From CAZFDE01 sp964517795 (lineage in GTDB: Bacteria; Planctomycetota; Phycisphaerae; Sedimentisphaerales; Anaerobacaceae), in contig CAZFDE010000042.1 in the NCBI GenBank assembly GCA_964517795.1, positions 1 to 21,711 of the forward strand: a DNA stretch of 21,711 bases. The letters are read 5' to 3'. Below are positions 6,224 to 15,740 of the stretch, piece after piece. Position 1 is the first letter of the stretch. Each line of letters starts with the position of its first letter. The position numbers and the translations under genes were made by a program. The notes beneath the pieces were generated by a model, which did no database searches, was not told the DNA's origin, and saw nothing but the letters and a program-made list of their open reading frames with translations.

Positions 6224-7336
6224 TCACGATGCCATCAGTTGAACAAAGTCATCGAACAGATACCGTGAATCGTGCGGGCCCGGCGATGCCTCAGGGTGAT
6301 ACTGGACACTGAAGCATTTGAGCCGCGGGCAGCACAATCCCTCATTCGTCTGGTCATTCAGATTCAAGTGGGTCAGCTCAACCTTTTTGCCCGCTAAGGA
6401 ATCCACATCCAGACAAAATCCGTGATTTTGTGAGGTGATCTCAATATGACCGGTGCGAAGGTTCTTTACCGGATGATTGGCGCCGTGATGGCCGAATTTA
6501 AGTTTATAGGTCTGCCCACCCAGTGCCAAACCGAGGATCTGATGACCAAGGCAAATCCCGAAGATCGGTAACGTCCCTAACAAAGCGCGAACCGTCTCGA
6601 TCGCATTGCTGACCGGGGCCGGGTCGCCGGGGCCGTTGCTGAGAAACAAACCGTCCGGTTTAATCGCCTTGATCTCTTTAGCGGTTGCCGATGCGGGCAC
6701 GACCGTTACCTTGCAGCCGTGTGATCGCAGCAGCCGCAGGATATTTTGCTTGATGCCGAAATCGAACGCCACCACCTTAAATTTGGTTTTCGGCTTCAGT
6801 TCCGCGTCAGCCAGACAATCGTAAACCCCTTTGTCCCAGGCATACCGTTTTCGAGAAGTAACTTTATTGACGATGTTTCGCCCGACCAGGCCGGGATATT
6901 TTTTCAATTTCGCAGCCAATGTTTGAGTATTCGTTTCGGTCGACGAGAGGATCCCGTTCATCGCCCCCTGTTCACGAATATGGCGGACCAGCATCCGCGT
7001 ATCGATCCCTTCGATACCGACGACCTTCTGTTTTTTCAGGTATTCATCCAGAGACATCGAACACCGCCAGTTGGACGGATACGGGCAAAACTCCTTGACG
7101 ATAAAGCCCTTGGCAAAACAGCGGCGAGACTCCACATCCTCGCTGTTGGTGCCGTAATTGCCGATCAGCGAATAGGTCATGGTTACCATTTGCTCGTAAT
7201 AGGATGGGTCGGTCAGGATCTCCTGATAGCCGGTCATGCTCGTATTAAAAACCACTTCCCCGCAGGTCTGACCCGGATAACCAAAGCCCCGGCCTTCGAA
7301 TACGGTTCCATCTTCCAGTAATAAGATTGCTTTCAT
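6224..7336 (-). CDS. carA: Carbamoyl-phosphate synthase small (glutaminase) subunit
   Basis: A 370-residue CarA of normal length. The N-terminal CPSase small-chain domain starts LLLEDGTVFEGRGFG and has GEVVFNTSMTGYQEILTDPSY (26-46) and GIDTRMLVRHIREQGAMNG (110-128). The C-terminal class I glutamine amidotransferase domain has LSNGPGDPAP (232-241), the nucleophile elbow GICLGHQ with Cys262, and the VQYHPEASPGPHD block with His347 and Glu349. The catalytic triad is therefore intact. It hydrolyses glutamine and channels ammonia to the large subunit CarB for arginine and pyrimidine synthesis. carB is not next to it; a PEP-CTERM gene lies convergently downstream. A GGGG site lies about 6 bases before the ATG. 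It follows the TPR genes after 108 bases and may have its own promoter, though none is convincing. Confidence 0.96.
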   Translation of the reverse strand: MKAILLLEDGTVFEGRGFGYPGQTCGEVVFNTSMTGYQEILTDPSYYEQMVTMTYSLIGNYGTNSEDVESRRCFAKGFIVKEFCPYPSNWRCSMSLDEYLKKQKVVGIEGIDTRMLVRHIREQGAMNGILSSTETNTQTLAAKLKKYPGLVGRNIVNKVTSRKRYAWDKGVYDCLADAELKPKTKFKVVAFDFGIKQNILRLLRSHGCKVTVVPASATAKEIKAIKPDGLFLSNGPGDPAPVSNAIETVRALLGTLPIFGICLGHQILGLALGGQTYKLKFGHHGANHPVKNLRTGHIEITSQNHGFCLDVDSLAGKKVELTHLNLNDQTNEGLCCPRLKCFSVQYHPEASPGPHDSRYLFDDFVQLMAS

Positions 7337-7444
7337 GCTACCCCACTTTCAGTCTTTTTATGGCATTTTAACAAATGACTTATTATTTTCCAGTATTAAA
7401 ACAAATTGTTTTTTATAGTTGCATTCTGAATGCGGGAGAGATGT

Positions 7445-9451
7445 TTATGGATTGAGCAACTTTTTTGCGCGGGGATTATCGGGCTCGATTTGGAGGGCTT
7501 TTTCGAGGTATTTTTTGGCCTGATCGGGTTTGGCCTGCTTTTGCAGGACGGCCGCGATATTGACGAGCATATCCACATCCTCGGGCGTCTGTTCGATGAC
7601 TCGGTAAAAATGCGCAAGGGCCTGATCGTATCGGCCGCGTTGGGCATCGATCAAGCCGAGTTTGCCGTGTGCGACCAAATGATCCGGTTCAAACTGGAGC
7701 ACCTTCGCATACGCCCGACCGGCCGATTCGAGATCCTCACGGCCGAAAAAGAACGCGCCGATCTTGAGATACGGATCAGCATCGTCAAAGCCCATCTGAA
7801 GCGCTGTGCGATAGGATGCGTTGGCCCGCTCGATCGCACCGGTTTTGGCCAGCACGGCGCCGAGGTTCAAATAGACCTCGGCCGACGCCAGGTGATGCTC
7901 GACCATATAGCCGAAATGTGCAGCGGCCTTGTCGTACTGCTTGCGAATATTGTAGGCGTGGGCCAGGTAGTATCGCGACTGGGCGTGGTTGGGTTTATCT
8001 TCGAGCACCCGTTCGAACTGCTCGATCGCCTTGTCGTATCGGCCCAGCCAGAAATAGGCCATGCCGAGATTGCTGCGGGCGGTGGTGTATTGCGGGCTGA
8101 TCCGCACGGCCTGCTCGAAATGTATCGCGGCGGCGCGGTTGTCCTTGCGATTGAAATAGACGTTGCCGAGGCACAGGTGGGCGACGTGATTGTCCTGCGT
8201 GACCGCGAGGGTGTGGGTGAACAGCGTTTCGCTGTTTCGCCAGTACCGCACCTGGACAAAGCAGGCAATCGCCAATGCCCCAATCGATGCCGCGGCCGCG
8301 GCGGTCAACAGCGGTTTTCGGTTTTTCAGGGTGCGGGCAATTTCGTCGAGCCCAAAGGCGAGCATGATCACCAGGCCGGTCATGGGCAGGTACATATAGC
8401 GGTCGGCGCGGGCCTGCGAGCCCACCTGGACGATACCGATCACCGGGGCGAGCATAATCAGGTACCAGAGCCAGCCGACAATCAGGTACCGGCGTTTCAA
8501 ATAGAAGACCGCGACGGTCAACACAATAAGAAAAGCGGCCGCGACGATGATCTGCCAGCGCGGATACGACAGCGGATGCGGGTAGAACGGGGCCAGATCG
8601 GTCGGCACGAGGGTCTGGTAGATATAAACAGCGTAGGAGATGACGGCATTAGCCAGTCGGGCCGACAGCGGCATTTTGACCAAATCGCTGACCGCACCGG
8701 CTTTGTGCTGGGCGACGAACGTCATCACGCCGGAGGCGACCGCCAAAATGAAAAATGGTATTTTCTCAGCGAACAAGGTTCGCCATTTCCCTCGACCAAA
8801 CCGCTTCAATGGCCAGTAGTCCAGTAATATCAAAATGGCCGGTAATGTCACCAGCATCGGCTTGGCCAGCAGGCCTAACGCCAACGCGATCAGGCTCAGT
8901 ACATATCCGCTGATGTGCTTTTTGCGGGCATACCAGACATACGCCAGGATCGAGAGCAGGCCGAAACAGGTGCTCAGGACATCTTTGCGTTCGGCGACCC
9001 AGGCGACCGATTCGACATGCAGCGGATGCACGGCAAAGACCGCGGCGACGAAAAAACTGATACCTTCGCGTCCGGTGAGTTTGCAAAATAGGGCGAACAG
9101 CAGCAGCACCGAGGCCGCGTGGATCAGGACGCTGGCGAGGTGATGACCGGCGGGATTCATCCCGTAGAGATTATAATCGAGGATGTGCGAGAGCCATGTC
9201 AGGGGGTGATAATTGGAGGCATGGGTCGTGCGAAAGGCCCAGGCGAGAGCACCGGCGTCCAGCGGCTGCTGAATTTGCGGATTGTCGGTGATATATTCGG
9301 GATCGTCGTAATTGATAAAATCGTGACGGGCGACTTGCAGGTAAACGGCCGCGACCAGGCCGATCAGTACGACGACCATCAGCCACAACCGCACAGGGCA
9401 TTCGGGCCGATGGGACTGGTTTTTGATTGCAGCATCCGGTCGATCCATCAT
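7445..9451 (-). CDS. TMTC-like multi-pass membrane protein with C-terminal TPR repeats
   Basis: A 668-residue protein with about ten hydrophobic segments in the first 410 residues, then about seven TPR units to the C-terminus (for example GNVYFNRKDNRAAAIHFEQAV and KYLEKALQIEPDNPRA). The membrane part shows the motif set of the TMTC/bacterial DUF1736-type family with a GT-C fold: FINYDDPEYITDN (45-57), NYHPLTWLSHILDY (80-93), VHPLHVESVAWVAERKDVL (141-159) and LLDYWPLKRF. Eukaryotic TMTC proteins transfer mannose to proteins from a lipid-linked donor; for the bacterial protein a glycosyltransferase role is inference. The TPR part probably sits outside the cytoplasm and may bind the acceptor. 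It lies 12 bases after the stop of a paralogue, so the two are surely co-transcribed. No clear Shine-Dalgarno site is seen before the doubled ATG at 9451. Confidence 0.8.
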   Translation of the reverse strand: MMDRPDAAIKNQSHRPECPVRLWLMVVVLIGLVAAVYLQVARHDFINYDDPEYITDNPQIQQPLDAGALAWAFRTTHASNYHPLTWLSHILDYNLYGMNPAGHHLASVLIHAASVLLLFALFCKLTGREGISFFVAAVFAVHPLHVESVAWVAERKDVLSTCFGLLSILAYVWYARKKHISGYVLSLIALALGLLAKPMLVTLPAILILLDYWPLKRFGRGKWRTLFAEKIPFFILAVASGVMTFVAQHKAGAVSDLVKMPLSARLANAVISYAVYIYQTLVPTDLAPFYPHPLSYPRWQIIVAAAFLIVLTVAVFYLKRRYLIVGWLWYLIMLAPVIGIVQVGSQARADRYMYLPMTGLVIMLAFGLDEIARTLKNRKPLLTAAAAASIGALAIACFVQVRYWRNSETLFTHTLAVTQDNHVAHLCLGNVYFNRKDNRAAAIHFEQAVRISPQYTTARSNLGMAYFWLGRYDKAIEQFERVLEDKPNHAQSRYYLAHAYNIRKQYDKAAAHFGYMVEHHLASAEVYLNLGAVLAKTGAIERANASYRTALQMGFDDADPYLKIGAFFFGREDLESAGRAYAKVLQFEPDHLVAHGKLGLIDAQRGRYDQALAHFYRVIEQTPEDVDMLVNIAAVLQKQAKPDQAKKYLEKALQIEPDNPRAKKLLNP

Positions 9452-9463
9452 GCCGCGATTGTA

Positions 9464-11311
9464 TCATCGTGACTGGATCTTTGCCAGTGCCTCTTTGAGG
9501 CGTTCGGCCGAGCGGCTGTGCTGCGGCTGGGTCTTCAGGGCCTGCTGGTAATACTGGACCGCCTCGGCGAGATTGCCCTTTTGCTCCAGCAGGATCCCGA
9601 CATTACAATACAGTTCCGGAGCGTCTGGATTTTCCCGGATTGCATTTTCGAACTGGTGGATGGCCGCATCGGTCTCGCCGATGGCCGCCAGCGACAAGGC
9701 CAGCCGCGGGTAGATAAAGGTATATGTCCGATCGAAGATCAGTGCGGTTCGGTAATGACCGATCGCTTCCATGTGCCGATCGAGCCGGGCCAGCACAACG
9801 GCGGTGTTGTAACGGACGGCGGCATTTTCGGGTTGGACCTGCAATGCCGCCTCATAATAACCCAGGGCTTCTTCCGGACGGTGAAGCGCGTCCAGGATCT
9901 GGGCGGTGTAATTGAGGTCCGCGAACGAATTGGGATCGACCGCCAACGCTTTTTTATAGGTGTCCACCGATTCTTCCAGGCGGTCCTGCTGCCGCAGGTA
10001 CGCGGCCAGATGGCTGTAGAACCGTGCCTGGTTCGGCGCTTGCGAGATCAGGTATCGATCATGTGTTTCGGTCGTTTTCCAGTGTCCCAAATAGTTCTGT
10101 ATGATTCCGATTTGGGCCGTACCCAGCAAGCCGACAACGATCATTGTCACTACCGGCCGACAGTAGAGCAGCCACTTATTGGTAAGCGGGCGGTAAAAGA
10201 ACCGGTTGCATAGTACCGCCAGCGGCAGGAAAAGGCCGAGCATCGCCAATCCCATGAACCGGTTGGCCGTCAGTACATCGGTCACGCGAACCAGGCCCAT
10301 CGTCGGCAGAATCGCTACGATGAAAAACAGCCAGCCCACCAGCAGGGATCGGGTCTTTCGCCACAGCAAGGCCATCCCCGTGACCAGAAGAACCGTAAAC
10401 AGAACGTCCAGCACCAGCGGGATGCTGCGGTACGTTAATTCAGGCGGCGGATAATACGCACACATGTGCAGCGGCACAAGGAAATGCGCGATGTAAAAGA
10501 TGTGATCGTAGGCAACGATCAGGATCGACTTGAGGATGGATTCTGCGAACACCGGTTCGACGGGCTGTGCGCGCTGCTGCGAGAGAAACGTCAGCGACGC
10601 CCAGATAAAGAATACCACAAAAAGCGGAATCTTTTCGAGCATGGTCTTGACCGAGAATCGTTTCAGCGGCCAGACATCCAGCAGCACCACCACGAACGGC
10701 AGCATGATCACCGTCGGACTGGCCAATAAAGCGAGTACATAAAAGACCAGGACCCCGATCATGATGCTGGCGTGTTTTTTGTAGTTATAGGCCAGGTAAG
10801 TGTTGAGCATCAAAAGACCGAAAAAGATCGCCAGCAATGTTTTGCGCTGTGCGACCCATACAACCGAATCGGCGTTGACCGGATGCAGACCGTACAGTAA
10901 CGCGATCACCAGTGACGTCCAGAATCGGCCCGATAACAGATAGAAAAACAACAGGACCAGCAGGACATTGCTGATGTGCAGGACCAGATTCGTCAGGTGG
11001 TACATGAACAGCGAATCGGTCGTCTGGCAAATCAAATAATCCAGCATCAACGATAGCTGACTCAACGGGTGATAATAGCCCTGCACCTGAGAAGGACGCA
11101 GCACCTCTGTCAAAATTTGAATGACGCTTTCAACGCTGGGTTGAGTAACCAGGGTGTTTTCGGTCAGGTACTGATGATCGTCGATGCTCCGGGCCTCGGC
11201 GAAAAGGACGGGCCAGTAGGCATAAACCAGCACGCCGATCAGGGCCAGAACACAAAAGCCTTTTATCCACGAATGACGTATTTTCGTTGTTTGTTCCTGT
11301 TCGGTCAACAT
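9464..11311 (-). CDS. TMTC-like membrane-TPR protein, diverged paralogue of the next gene
   Basis: A 615-residue paralogue of the downstream protein: a multi-pass membrane half, then about five TPR units ending in QYYQQALKTQPQHSRSAERL. Matching motifs are SIDDHQYLTEN (42-52), YYHPLSQLSLMLDYLI (79-94), LHPVNADSVVWVAQRKTLL (142-160) and LLDVWPLKRFS. Compared with the neighbour, the RKDVL motif has become RKTLL and AER has become AQR, losing two acidic residues that are usual in this loop; activity may be altered. I chose ATG 11311 because a good promoter (TAATAA at 11348-11343) would start transcription near 11336, downstream of the longer frame's start at 11407. A weak GGGA lies 7-10 bases before it; ATG 11332 is an alternative. 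It is the first gene of the TPR pair. Confidence 0.78.
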   Translation of the reverse strand: MLTEQEQTTKIRHSWIKGFCVLALIGVLVYAYWPVLFAEARSIDDHQYLTENTLVTQPSVESVIQILTEVLRPSQVQGYYHPLSQLSLMLDYLICQTTDSLFMYHLTNLVLHISNVLLVLLFFYLLSGRFWTSLVIALLYGLHPVNADSVVWVAQRKTLLAIFFGLLMLNTYLAYNYKKHASIMIGVLVFYVLALLASPTVIMLPFVVVLLDVWPLKRFSVKTMLEKIPLFVVFFIWASLTFLSQQRAQPVEPVFAESILKSILIVAYDHIFYIAHFLVPLHMCAYYPPPELTYRSIPLVLDVLFTVLLVTGMALLWRKTRSLLVGWLFFIVAILPTMGLVRVTDVLTANRFMGLAMLGLFLPLAVLCNRFFYRPLTNKWLLYCRPVVTMIVVGLLGTAQIGIIQNYLGHWKTTETHDRYLISQAPNQARFYSHLAAYLRQQDRLEESVDTYKKALAVDPNSFADLNYTAQILDALHRPEEALGYYEAALQVQPENAAVRYNTAVVLARLDRHMEAIGHYRTALIFDRTYTFIYPRLALSLAAIGETDAAIHQFENAIRENPDAPELYCNVGILLEQKGNLAEAVQYYQQALKTQPQHSRSAERLKEALAKIQSR

Positions 11312-11342
11312 AGAGATATCCCAAATACACATTGTGTTTTTC

Positions 11343-11371
11343 TTATTAAAGTATATAAATAGTTTGACCAA
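11343..11371 (-). promoter_or_regulatory. Candidate promoter for the TMTC-like pair
   Basis: On the minus strand TTGGTC (11371-11366), a 17-base spacer and TAATAA (11348-11343). It lies in the divergent space shared with the symporter gene and helps fix the start of the minus-strand gene at 11311. Confidence 0.45.
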
Positions 11372-11458
11372 AAGACGCATGATCAATGGATTTTTTTTAC
11401 AGGTCAAAGCACGCGACGAAACGGTATATTACCGGGCCTTGTTTTTTTGGGAGTATCG

Positions 11459-13267
11459 ATGGAAACTGCTGTTTTAGATGTGATCGACTGGATCGTGATC
11501 GGTTGTTTTGTCGCGCTGGTAATGGGCGTGGGCATCTATTTTACCGGACGTGCAGGCAGTGATATCAGCTCGTTTTTTGTATCCGGGCGAAAACTGGTAT
11601 GGTATGTCAGCGGGGTTTCGCTGATGGCCACGTCTTTTGCCTCCGATACGCCGCTTTGGGTCGCCAGCCTGATCCGCAAATACGGCATTTATTATATCTG
11701 GCAATACTGGTCGCCGCTGATCGGCGGGGCATTGGCGGTCGCCTTGTTTGCACGGATGCTGCGGCGGATCGGGATCATCACCGATGTGGAATTGATCGAG
11801 TGCCGCTACAGCGGCTCATCCGCGGCCGCCCTGCGGTTCTTCGGCGGTTTTTCCGGAGCCGTCTTTTTATGCCCGATGATCATCGGCTGGGTCACCAAAG
11901 CGATGGAGACGACCGCACGCGAAGCGATGGGGCTCGATCCGCAATATCAAATGATCACGACCATGATGGTGGTGTTGGTGGCGGTGGTCATGTGCAGTTT
12001 TTCGGGCTTGTGGGGCGTGGTTTATACCGACTTTCTGCAGTTTATTATCTCGACGGCGGGAACCCTGTTTTTGGCATTTCTGGCGGTCCGTCAGGTTGGC
12101 GGACTGGAGACGATGGTGGAGAAACTCTCGGCGATGAAGGACTGGCCCGGCCATCAGCTCAATATCAATCCCAGTATCGGCCTGGGCGAAACGCAGATGT
12201 CCGTCTGGAATGCCATCGGGTATTTCGGACTGCTGTGGTGGGGCTGTTCGCTGTGCGGCGGGTGGATTGCTCAGCGTTTATTTGCCTGTAAAAATGCGCG
12301 TCACTCGACCTATGCGATGCTGCTGCATGTGGTGGTCTATTTCGGTATTCTGGCCTGGCCATGGATCATTGTGGCGTTATGTTCGATGATTCTGTTTCCC
12401 GATTTGGGCGCCGGTGTAAACGACGATGCGGCCTACCCGCGGATGATCGTAACCCTGCTGCCGGTCGGCTTTCGGGGGATATTAATCGCGGCAATGCTGG
12501 CGGCCTTTATCTCCACGGTCAGCACGATTTTCAACTGGGGCAGCTCATACCTGGTCAATGATGTCTATAAACGGTTCTTTGTACGCAATGCCGGTGATCG
12601 CCATTATGTAACTGTCAGCCGGATCGCAACGGTCCTGCTGGGTGTTGCGGGCGGTGTGATCTCATTTTTCGCCACGGATATCCAGCAGCTTTTGACGATC
12701 TTCTATGTGGCGACGACCGGCTTGATGATCATTTCCGCGCTTCGCTGGTTCTGGTGGCGGCTCAATGCGGCCGGCGAGCTGGCCGGGACGATCGCTTCCT
12801 GGGTGATATCCGCACTGATGATTTTCGCCCGGGTATTCGACCGGCCCGTGCAGGCGCTCTTCGATACCGATATGCTGCTCAGTTCCGATCCGAATCTGCT
12901 GGGGGCACGAATGCTGTTTGTTACCGTTGCGGTAACATTGATCGCCATTATTGTTTCACTGTTGACCAAACCAACCTCCGAGGAGAAACTCGAAGAATTT
13001 ATCCGTCGCGCCAAGCCGCTTCATTTCTTCTGGAAGCCGGTGATCGCGCGGATGGGCGGTGACTATCACGAGCCGGAGAAATTCGGCCGCACATGCCTGT
13101 CATGGTTGCTGGCGGCGGTGTGTATTTTTTCGGTGTTGTACGGGATCGGCAAATTGCTGTTGTGTGAATATCTCACTGGCTTGGCGTGGCTGGTCGTTTT
13201 TGCCATCACATTGACACTGACAATTCGTCGTGTGGAACAGGATTTCCCGCGCGAAAGCAGCGAATAG
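11459..13267 (+). CDS. Sodium:solute symporter (SSS family)
   Basis: A 602-residue integral membrane protein with about 13-14 hydrophobic helices. Family features include the N-terminal helix IDWIVIGCFVALVMGVGIYF, FFVSGRKLVWYVSGVSLMATSFASDTPLWV (about 39-68, the conserved helix 1-2 region), FSGLWGVVYTDFLQFIIS, and LLPVGFRGILIAAMLAAFISTVSTIFNWGSSYLVNDVYKRF in the second half (the SSS helix 8 region). It should import a sugar, organic acid or similar small solute with sodium; the substrate cannot be read from the sequence. A soluble C-terminal segment (SEEKLEEFIRRAKPLHFFW) precedes the last helices. The ATG at 11459 follows GGGAG by 5 bases; the TTG four codons earlier overlaps that site and is rejected. 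It is transcribed alone, divergently from the TMTC-like pair, and ends at a strong terminator. Confidence 0.92.
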   Translation: METAVLDVIDWIVIGCFVALVMGVGIYFTGRAGSDISSFFVSGRKLVWYVSGVSLMATSFASDTPLWVASLIRKYGIYYIWQYWSPLIGGALAVALFARMLRRIGIITDVELIECRYSGSSAAALRFFGGFSGAVFLCPMIIGWVTKAMETTAREAMGLDPQYQMITTMMVVLVAVVMCSFSGLWGVVYTDFLQFIISTAGTLFLAFLAVRQVGGLETMVEKLSAMKDWPGHQLNINPSIGLGETQMSVWNAIGYFGLLWWGCSLCGGWIAQRLFACKNARHSTYAMLLHVVVYFGILAWPWIIVALCSMILFPDLGAGVNDDAAYPRMIVTLLPVGFRGILIAAMLAAFISTVSTIFNWGSSYLVNDVYKRFFVRNAGDRHYVTVSRIATVLLGVAGGVISFFATDIQQLLTIFYVATTGLMIISALRWFWWRLNAAGELAGTIASWVISALMIFARVFDRPVQALFDTDMLLSSDPNLLGARMLFVTVAVTLIAIIVSLLTKPTSEEKLEEFIRRAKPLHFFWKPVIARMGGDYHEPEKFGRTCLSWLLAAVCIFSVLYGIGKLLLCEYLTGLAWLVVFAITLTLTIRRVEQDFPRESSE

Positions 13268-13271
13268 ACAT

Positions 13272-13307
13272 AAAAAAACCGGCGTTCCTCAGAACGCCGG
13301 TTTTTCC
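13272..13307 (+). terminator. Strong intrinsic terminator after the symporter gene
   Basis: CCGGCGTTC (13279-13287) pairs perfectly with GAACGCCGG (13292-13300) around CTCA. Five A/T pairs extend the stem, and T5 CC follows. The A-run on the other side makes it usable from both strands, as expected between convergent genes. Confidence 0.93.
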
Positions 13308-13455
13308 TTCGAGACAGTTTTTCTAAAAATATATAGCACACTTATCAAAATCTCAACTGCCTCAAACGCAACCAAGATCTAATAAGAAGAAAAGAACGCT
13401 TTCCATCTAAAGCATATTATACCCTAAACCATTGGTATGGCAAGGATTTTTTATG

Positions 13456-13494
13456 AAAAAATCGCAATTTTTTTAAAATCCGGTTAAATTTAAC
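13456..13494. repeat. A/T hairpin and 12-bp palindrome between convergent genes
   Basis: AAAAAAT (13456-13462) pairs with ATTTTTT (13467-13473) around CGCA. Further on, GTTAAATTTAAC at 13483-13494 is a perfect 12-bp palindrome. Both lie 40-80 bases downstream of the beta-helix gene stop (minus strand), so the hairpin could serve as a weak terminator. The rest of 13308-13533 is AT-rich and shows no gene. Confidence 0.35.
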
Positions 13495-13533
13495 GTTTTT
13501 TAGGCTCAAAACCGCGTTTCCTTAACAATTTTT

Positions 13534-15714
13534 TTAGTCACCACAGTCCAATTTATACTTTTTATTCGGCCCGACATTGCTCATATCGATGGACTGGATG
13601 CCGATTTTCAAGGCAGGTGATCCTTTTTTAAGCCCCAAATCACCATTTTCAGCATCGACGAACATGGGGTCGGCAACAACCGAATCGGTATCCTGGCCCG
13701 TATCCTGCCACTGTTGGAGCGTCATATCAACGAATTTCAGCGGCTCATTTTGGACCTGCCAGTAGAGATTATGGTTAAAACTCGCTTTTCGATCGATCAC
13801 AATATCTTCACGAAGAACATTGATACCTTCATTGTCCGGCTGTTTGAAATGATGATCGGTTGGGCTGTATGGGCGGTTCTTGTCGAGCACGATGATATTA
13901 TGCTCGAACGTGAACGATGCCCGACCCTGTTCCTTGGCGTGACGCACCGGATGTGTAATCGACTTATACAGGATGTTATTTCGCAGGACATTACTGTGGC
14001 CGTAATGATGCTGATAGCCGTGAACGCCCGCACGAATGACGATGTTGTTTTCAAACAGGATCCGCGACGATCCTTCATCGGTGTATAAACCGTGGCCGTT
14101 GTGCACATCTTTGATCAGGTTGTTGCGGACAACGCTGCCGGGCTGATAACCAAGCGTATAGATCCCGCCGCCGTCATACATCAGTTTCATCACATCATAG
14201 ATCTTATTGTATTCGACGGTGCTGTGATGCTGCGTGCTCGGCAAGTGGTTCCATGTAAAGCCGATCGACACGCCGGTATAGGGCATATCGTGTATTTCGT
14301 TATGACTAAAGGTGCATCCGGTTGAGAATCGCTCGTAATAACCGACCGCTCCGAAATGGATCTGGCCGCATTGACAGATATGATTGTGGCTGACTTGATT
14401 TCGCATCGGCGCATCGTCCGGGTCTTTCCAGTCTGTTTCAAAGAAGCGCCGCGGGATATCATCGGCCCGGTGCTGATAGCCCATGATAATGCCGTTGGCC
14501 CCGATATCGGTGATCTGACAGCCGATCGCGATATTGTCGCGACAACCGGCCCCGAACGACAAGGCGTTCGCCCCGGCGTGCGCGATGCGGCACATTTTGA
14601 CGCCGCATTTGCGGGCATATTCGAAATAGACCACCGACGGCAGCATATAGGTCGGATCGGTCATATACGTCTTGCCGTGTGAAGCGGCCTGGAGGCCGTG
14701 ATAACCGGCCAGCGGCAAAAACCAGGATGTGTGTTCAAATGTCAATCCAACAAAATAAAGGTTTCGGATGGGCCGATTACTGGTACCCTTGACGATCACA
14801 AGCTGATCGATCACCGGCGCGATCATTTCCATTTCATTTGGATTTTGCCCTTCAGCCAGTTTGAGATACACCGTGCCGGTATCGCGGTCCAGATACCACT
14901 CCCCGTTTTCATCAATAAACACCTTGGCATGTTCGAAAAAGACCCGCGTCCAGGCGATGTTCGGTTGGCAGAGCGGTGCGCCCCGAAAACCAACCGGAAA
15001 ATCGGTCTCGATGGTATTGGCATCGGAATTCCGCAGCCAATTGCGGCTGGAACTCCACAGATACAGAAACACCGCTTCGGTATCGCGCTGCGAAAGATTG
15101 CCGAACGGCAGCGTCGTATTAAATTCGAACGTTTGACGCACGTTCCATGGATCCGGCTCATTAATCTTCTTGAGATCGAGAAAATCATCATTGGGGTACT
15201 TGGCCCGCGGCAGACGCTTGCCATCGGCAAAGAGCTGACGGAACCGCCACCAGCCTTCGGCGACATCGTCGATCTGCGCCTGCCACAAACCATCGGGCCC
15301 CTTGGTCCAGCCGGTAATCATTCGGCCGCCGCTGATGACCGGGGATTGACCTTTAACAGCGCGGTAAATGACCTTGACCTTTCCTGAGCCGCTGTCGCGC
15401 TGATCGAATTGGAGCGGCTCGGTCAGTTCGTATCGCCCGCCGGCGATCCAGACGGTCATTTCACCTTTGGCGCCGCGATGGATCATTCGACGAAGAGCGT
15501 CCTGGGCACGGGCGATCGTGGCAAAGGGTTTCGCTTCGGTGCCCGGGTTCTTATCGCAGCCGTCGGGACTGACATAAAAGGCATGTCGAACCGGACGCAT
15601 CGTTTTCCAGCGGGGGGATTTCGTTTCACGCTGCATGTTGTCCTGACACCCTGTTGTAACGATCAGCAAACCCATGATCAACCCGATCAAACCAATGTGC
15701 ATTGTGCGTTTCAT
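13534..15714 (-). CDS. Secreted right-handed beta-helix lipoprotein, glycoside-hydrolase-like
   Basis: A 726-residue protein with a lipoprotein-type signal (hydrophobic core LIGLIMGLLIVTTG then Cys23). The N-terminal region FYVSPDGCDKNPGTEAKPFATIARAQDALRRM, then TVWIAGGRYELTEPLQF and PVISGGRMITGW, is the pattern seen at the start of large beta-helix enzymes such as those of GH141. The FRQLFADGKRLPRAKYPND segment and repeated coil turns (NHICQCGQIHFGAVGYYERF, NEIHDMPYTGVSIGF, NNLIKDVHNGHGLYTDEGSS, NNIVIRAGVHGYQHHYGHSN) give the beta-helix core. GH141 includes alpha-fucosidase and xylanase activity, so a plant or algal polysaccharide substrate is plausible; family assignment is by memory of pattern. 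ATG 15714 is preceded by AAAAGGAGCACCGT; a start ten codons upstream would overlap the methyltransferase. It lies 26 bases after that gene and is probably co-transcribed with it. Confidence 0.82.
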   Translation of the reverse strand: MKRTMHIGLIGLIMGLLIVTTGCQDNMQRETKSPRWKTMRPVRHAFYVSPDGCDKNPGTEAKPFATIARAQDALRRMIHRGAKGEMTVWIAGGRYELTEPLQFDQRDSGSGKVKVIYRAVKGQSPVISGGRMITGWTKGPDGLWQAQIDDVAEGWWRFRQLFADGKRLPRAKYPNDDFLDLKKINEPDPWNVRQTFEFNTTLPFGNLSQRDTEAVFLYLWSSSRNWLRNSDANTIETDFPVGFRGAPLCQPNIAWTRVFFEHAKVFIDENGEWYLDRDTGTVYLKLAEGQNPNEMEMIAPVIDQLVIVKGTSNRPIRNLYFVGLTFEHTSWFLPLAGYHGLQAASHGKTYMTDPTYMLPSVVYFEYARKCGVKMCRIAHAGANALSFGAGCRDNIAIGCQITDIGANGIIMGYQHRADDIPRRFFETDWKDPDDAPMRNQVSHNHICQCGQIHFGAVGYYERFSTGCTFSHNEIHDMPYTGVSIGFTWNHLPSTQHHSTVEYNKIYDVMKLMYDGGGIYTLGYQPGSVVRNNLIKDVHNGHGLYTDEGSSRILFENNIVIRAGVHGYQHHYGHSNVLRNNILYKSITHPVRHAKEQGRASFTFEHNIIVLDKNRPYSPTDHHFKQPDNEGINVLREDIVIDRKASFNHNLYWQVQNEPLKFVDMTLQQWQDTGQDTDSVVADPMFVDAENGDLGLKKGSPALKIGIQSIDMSNVGPNKKYKLDCGD

Positions 15715-15740
15715 ACGGTGCTCCTTTTCAAAAAGCATGT

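Noticed and set aside
7430..8827. Long plus-strand open frame of 465 codons
   Set aside because: It is antisense to the TMTC-like gene, with composition typical of a reverse-complement shadow and no recognisable domain.
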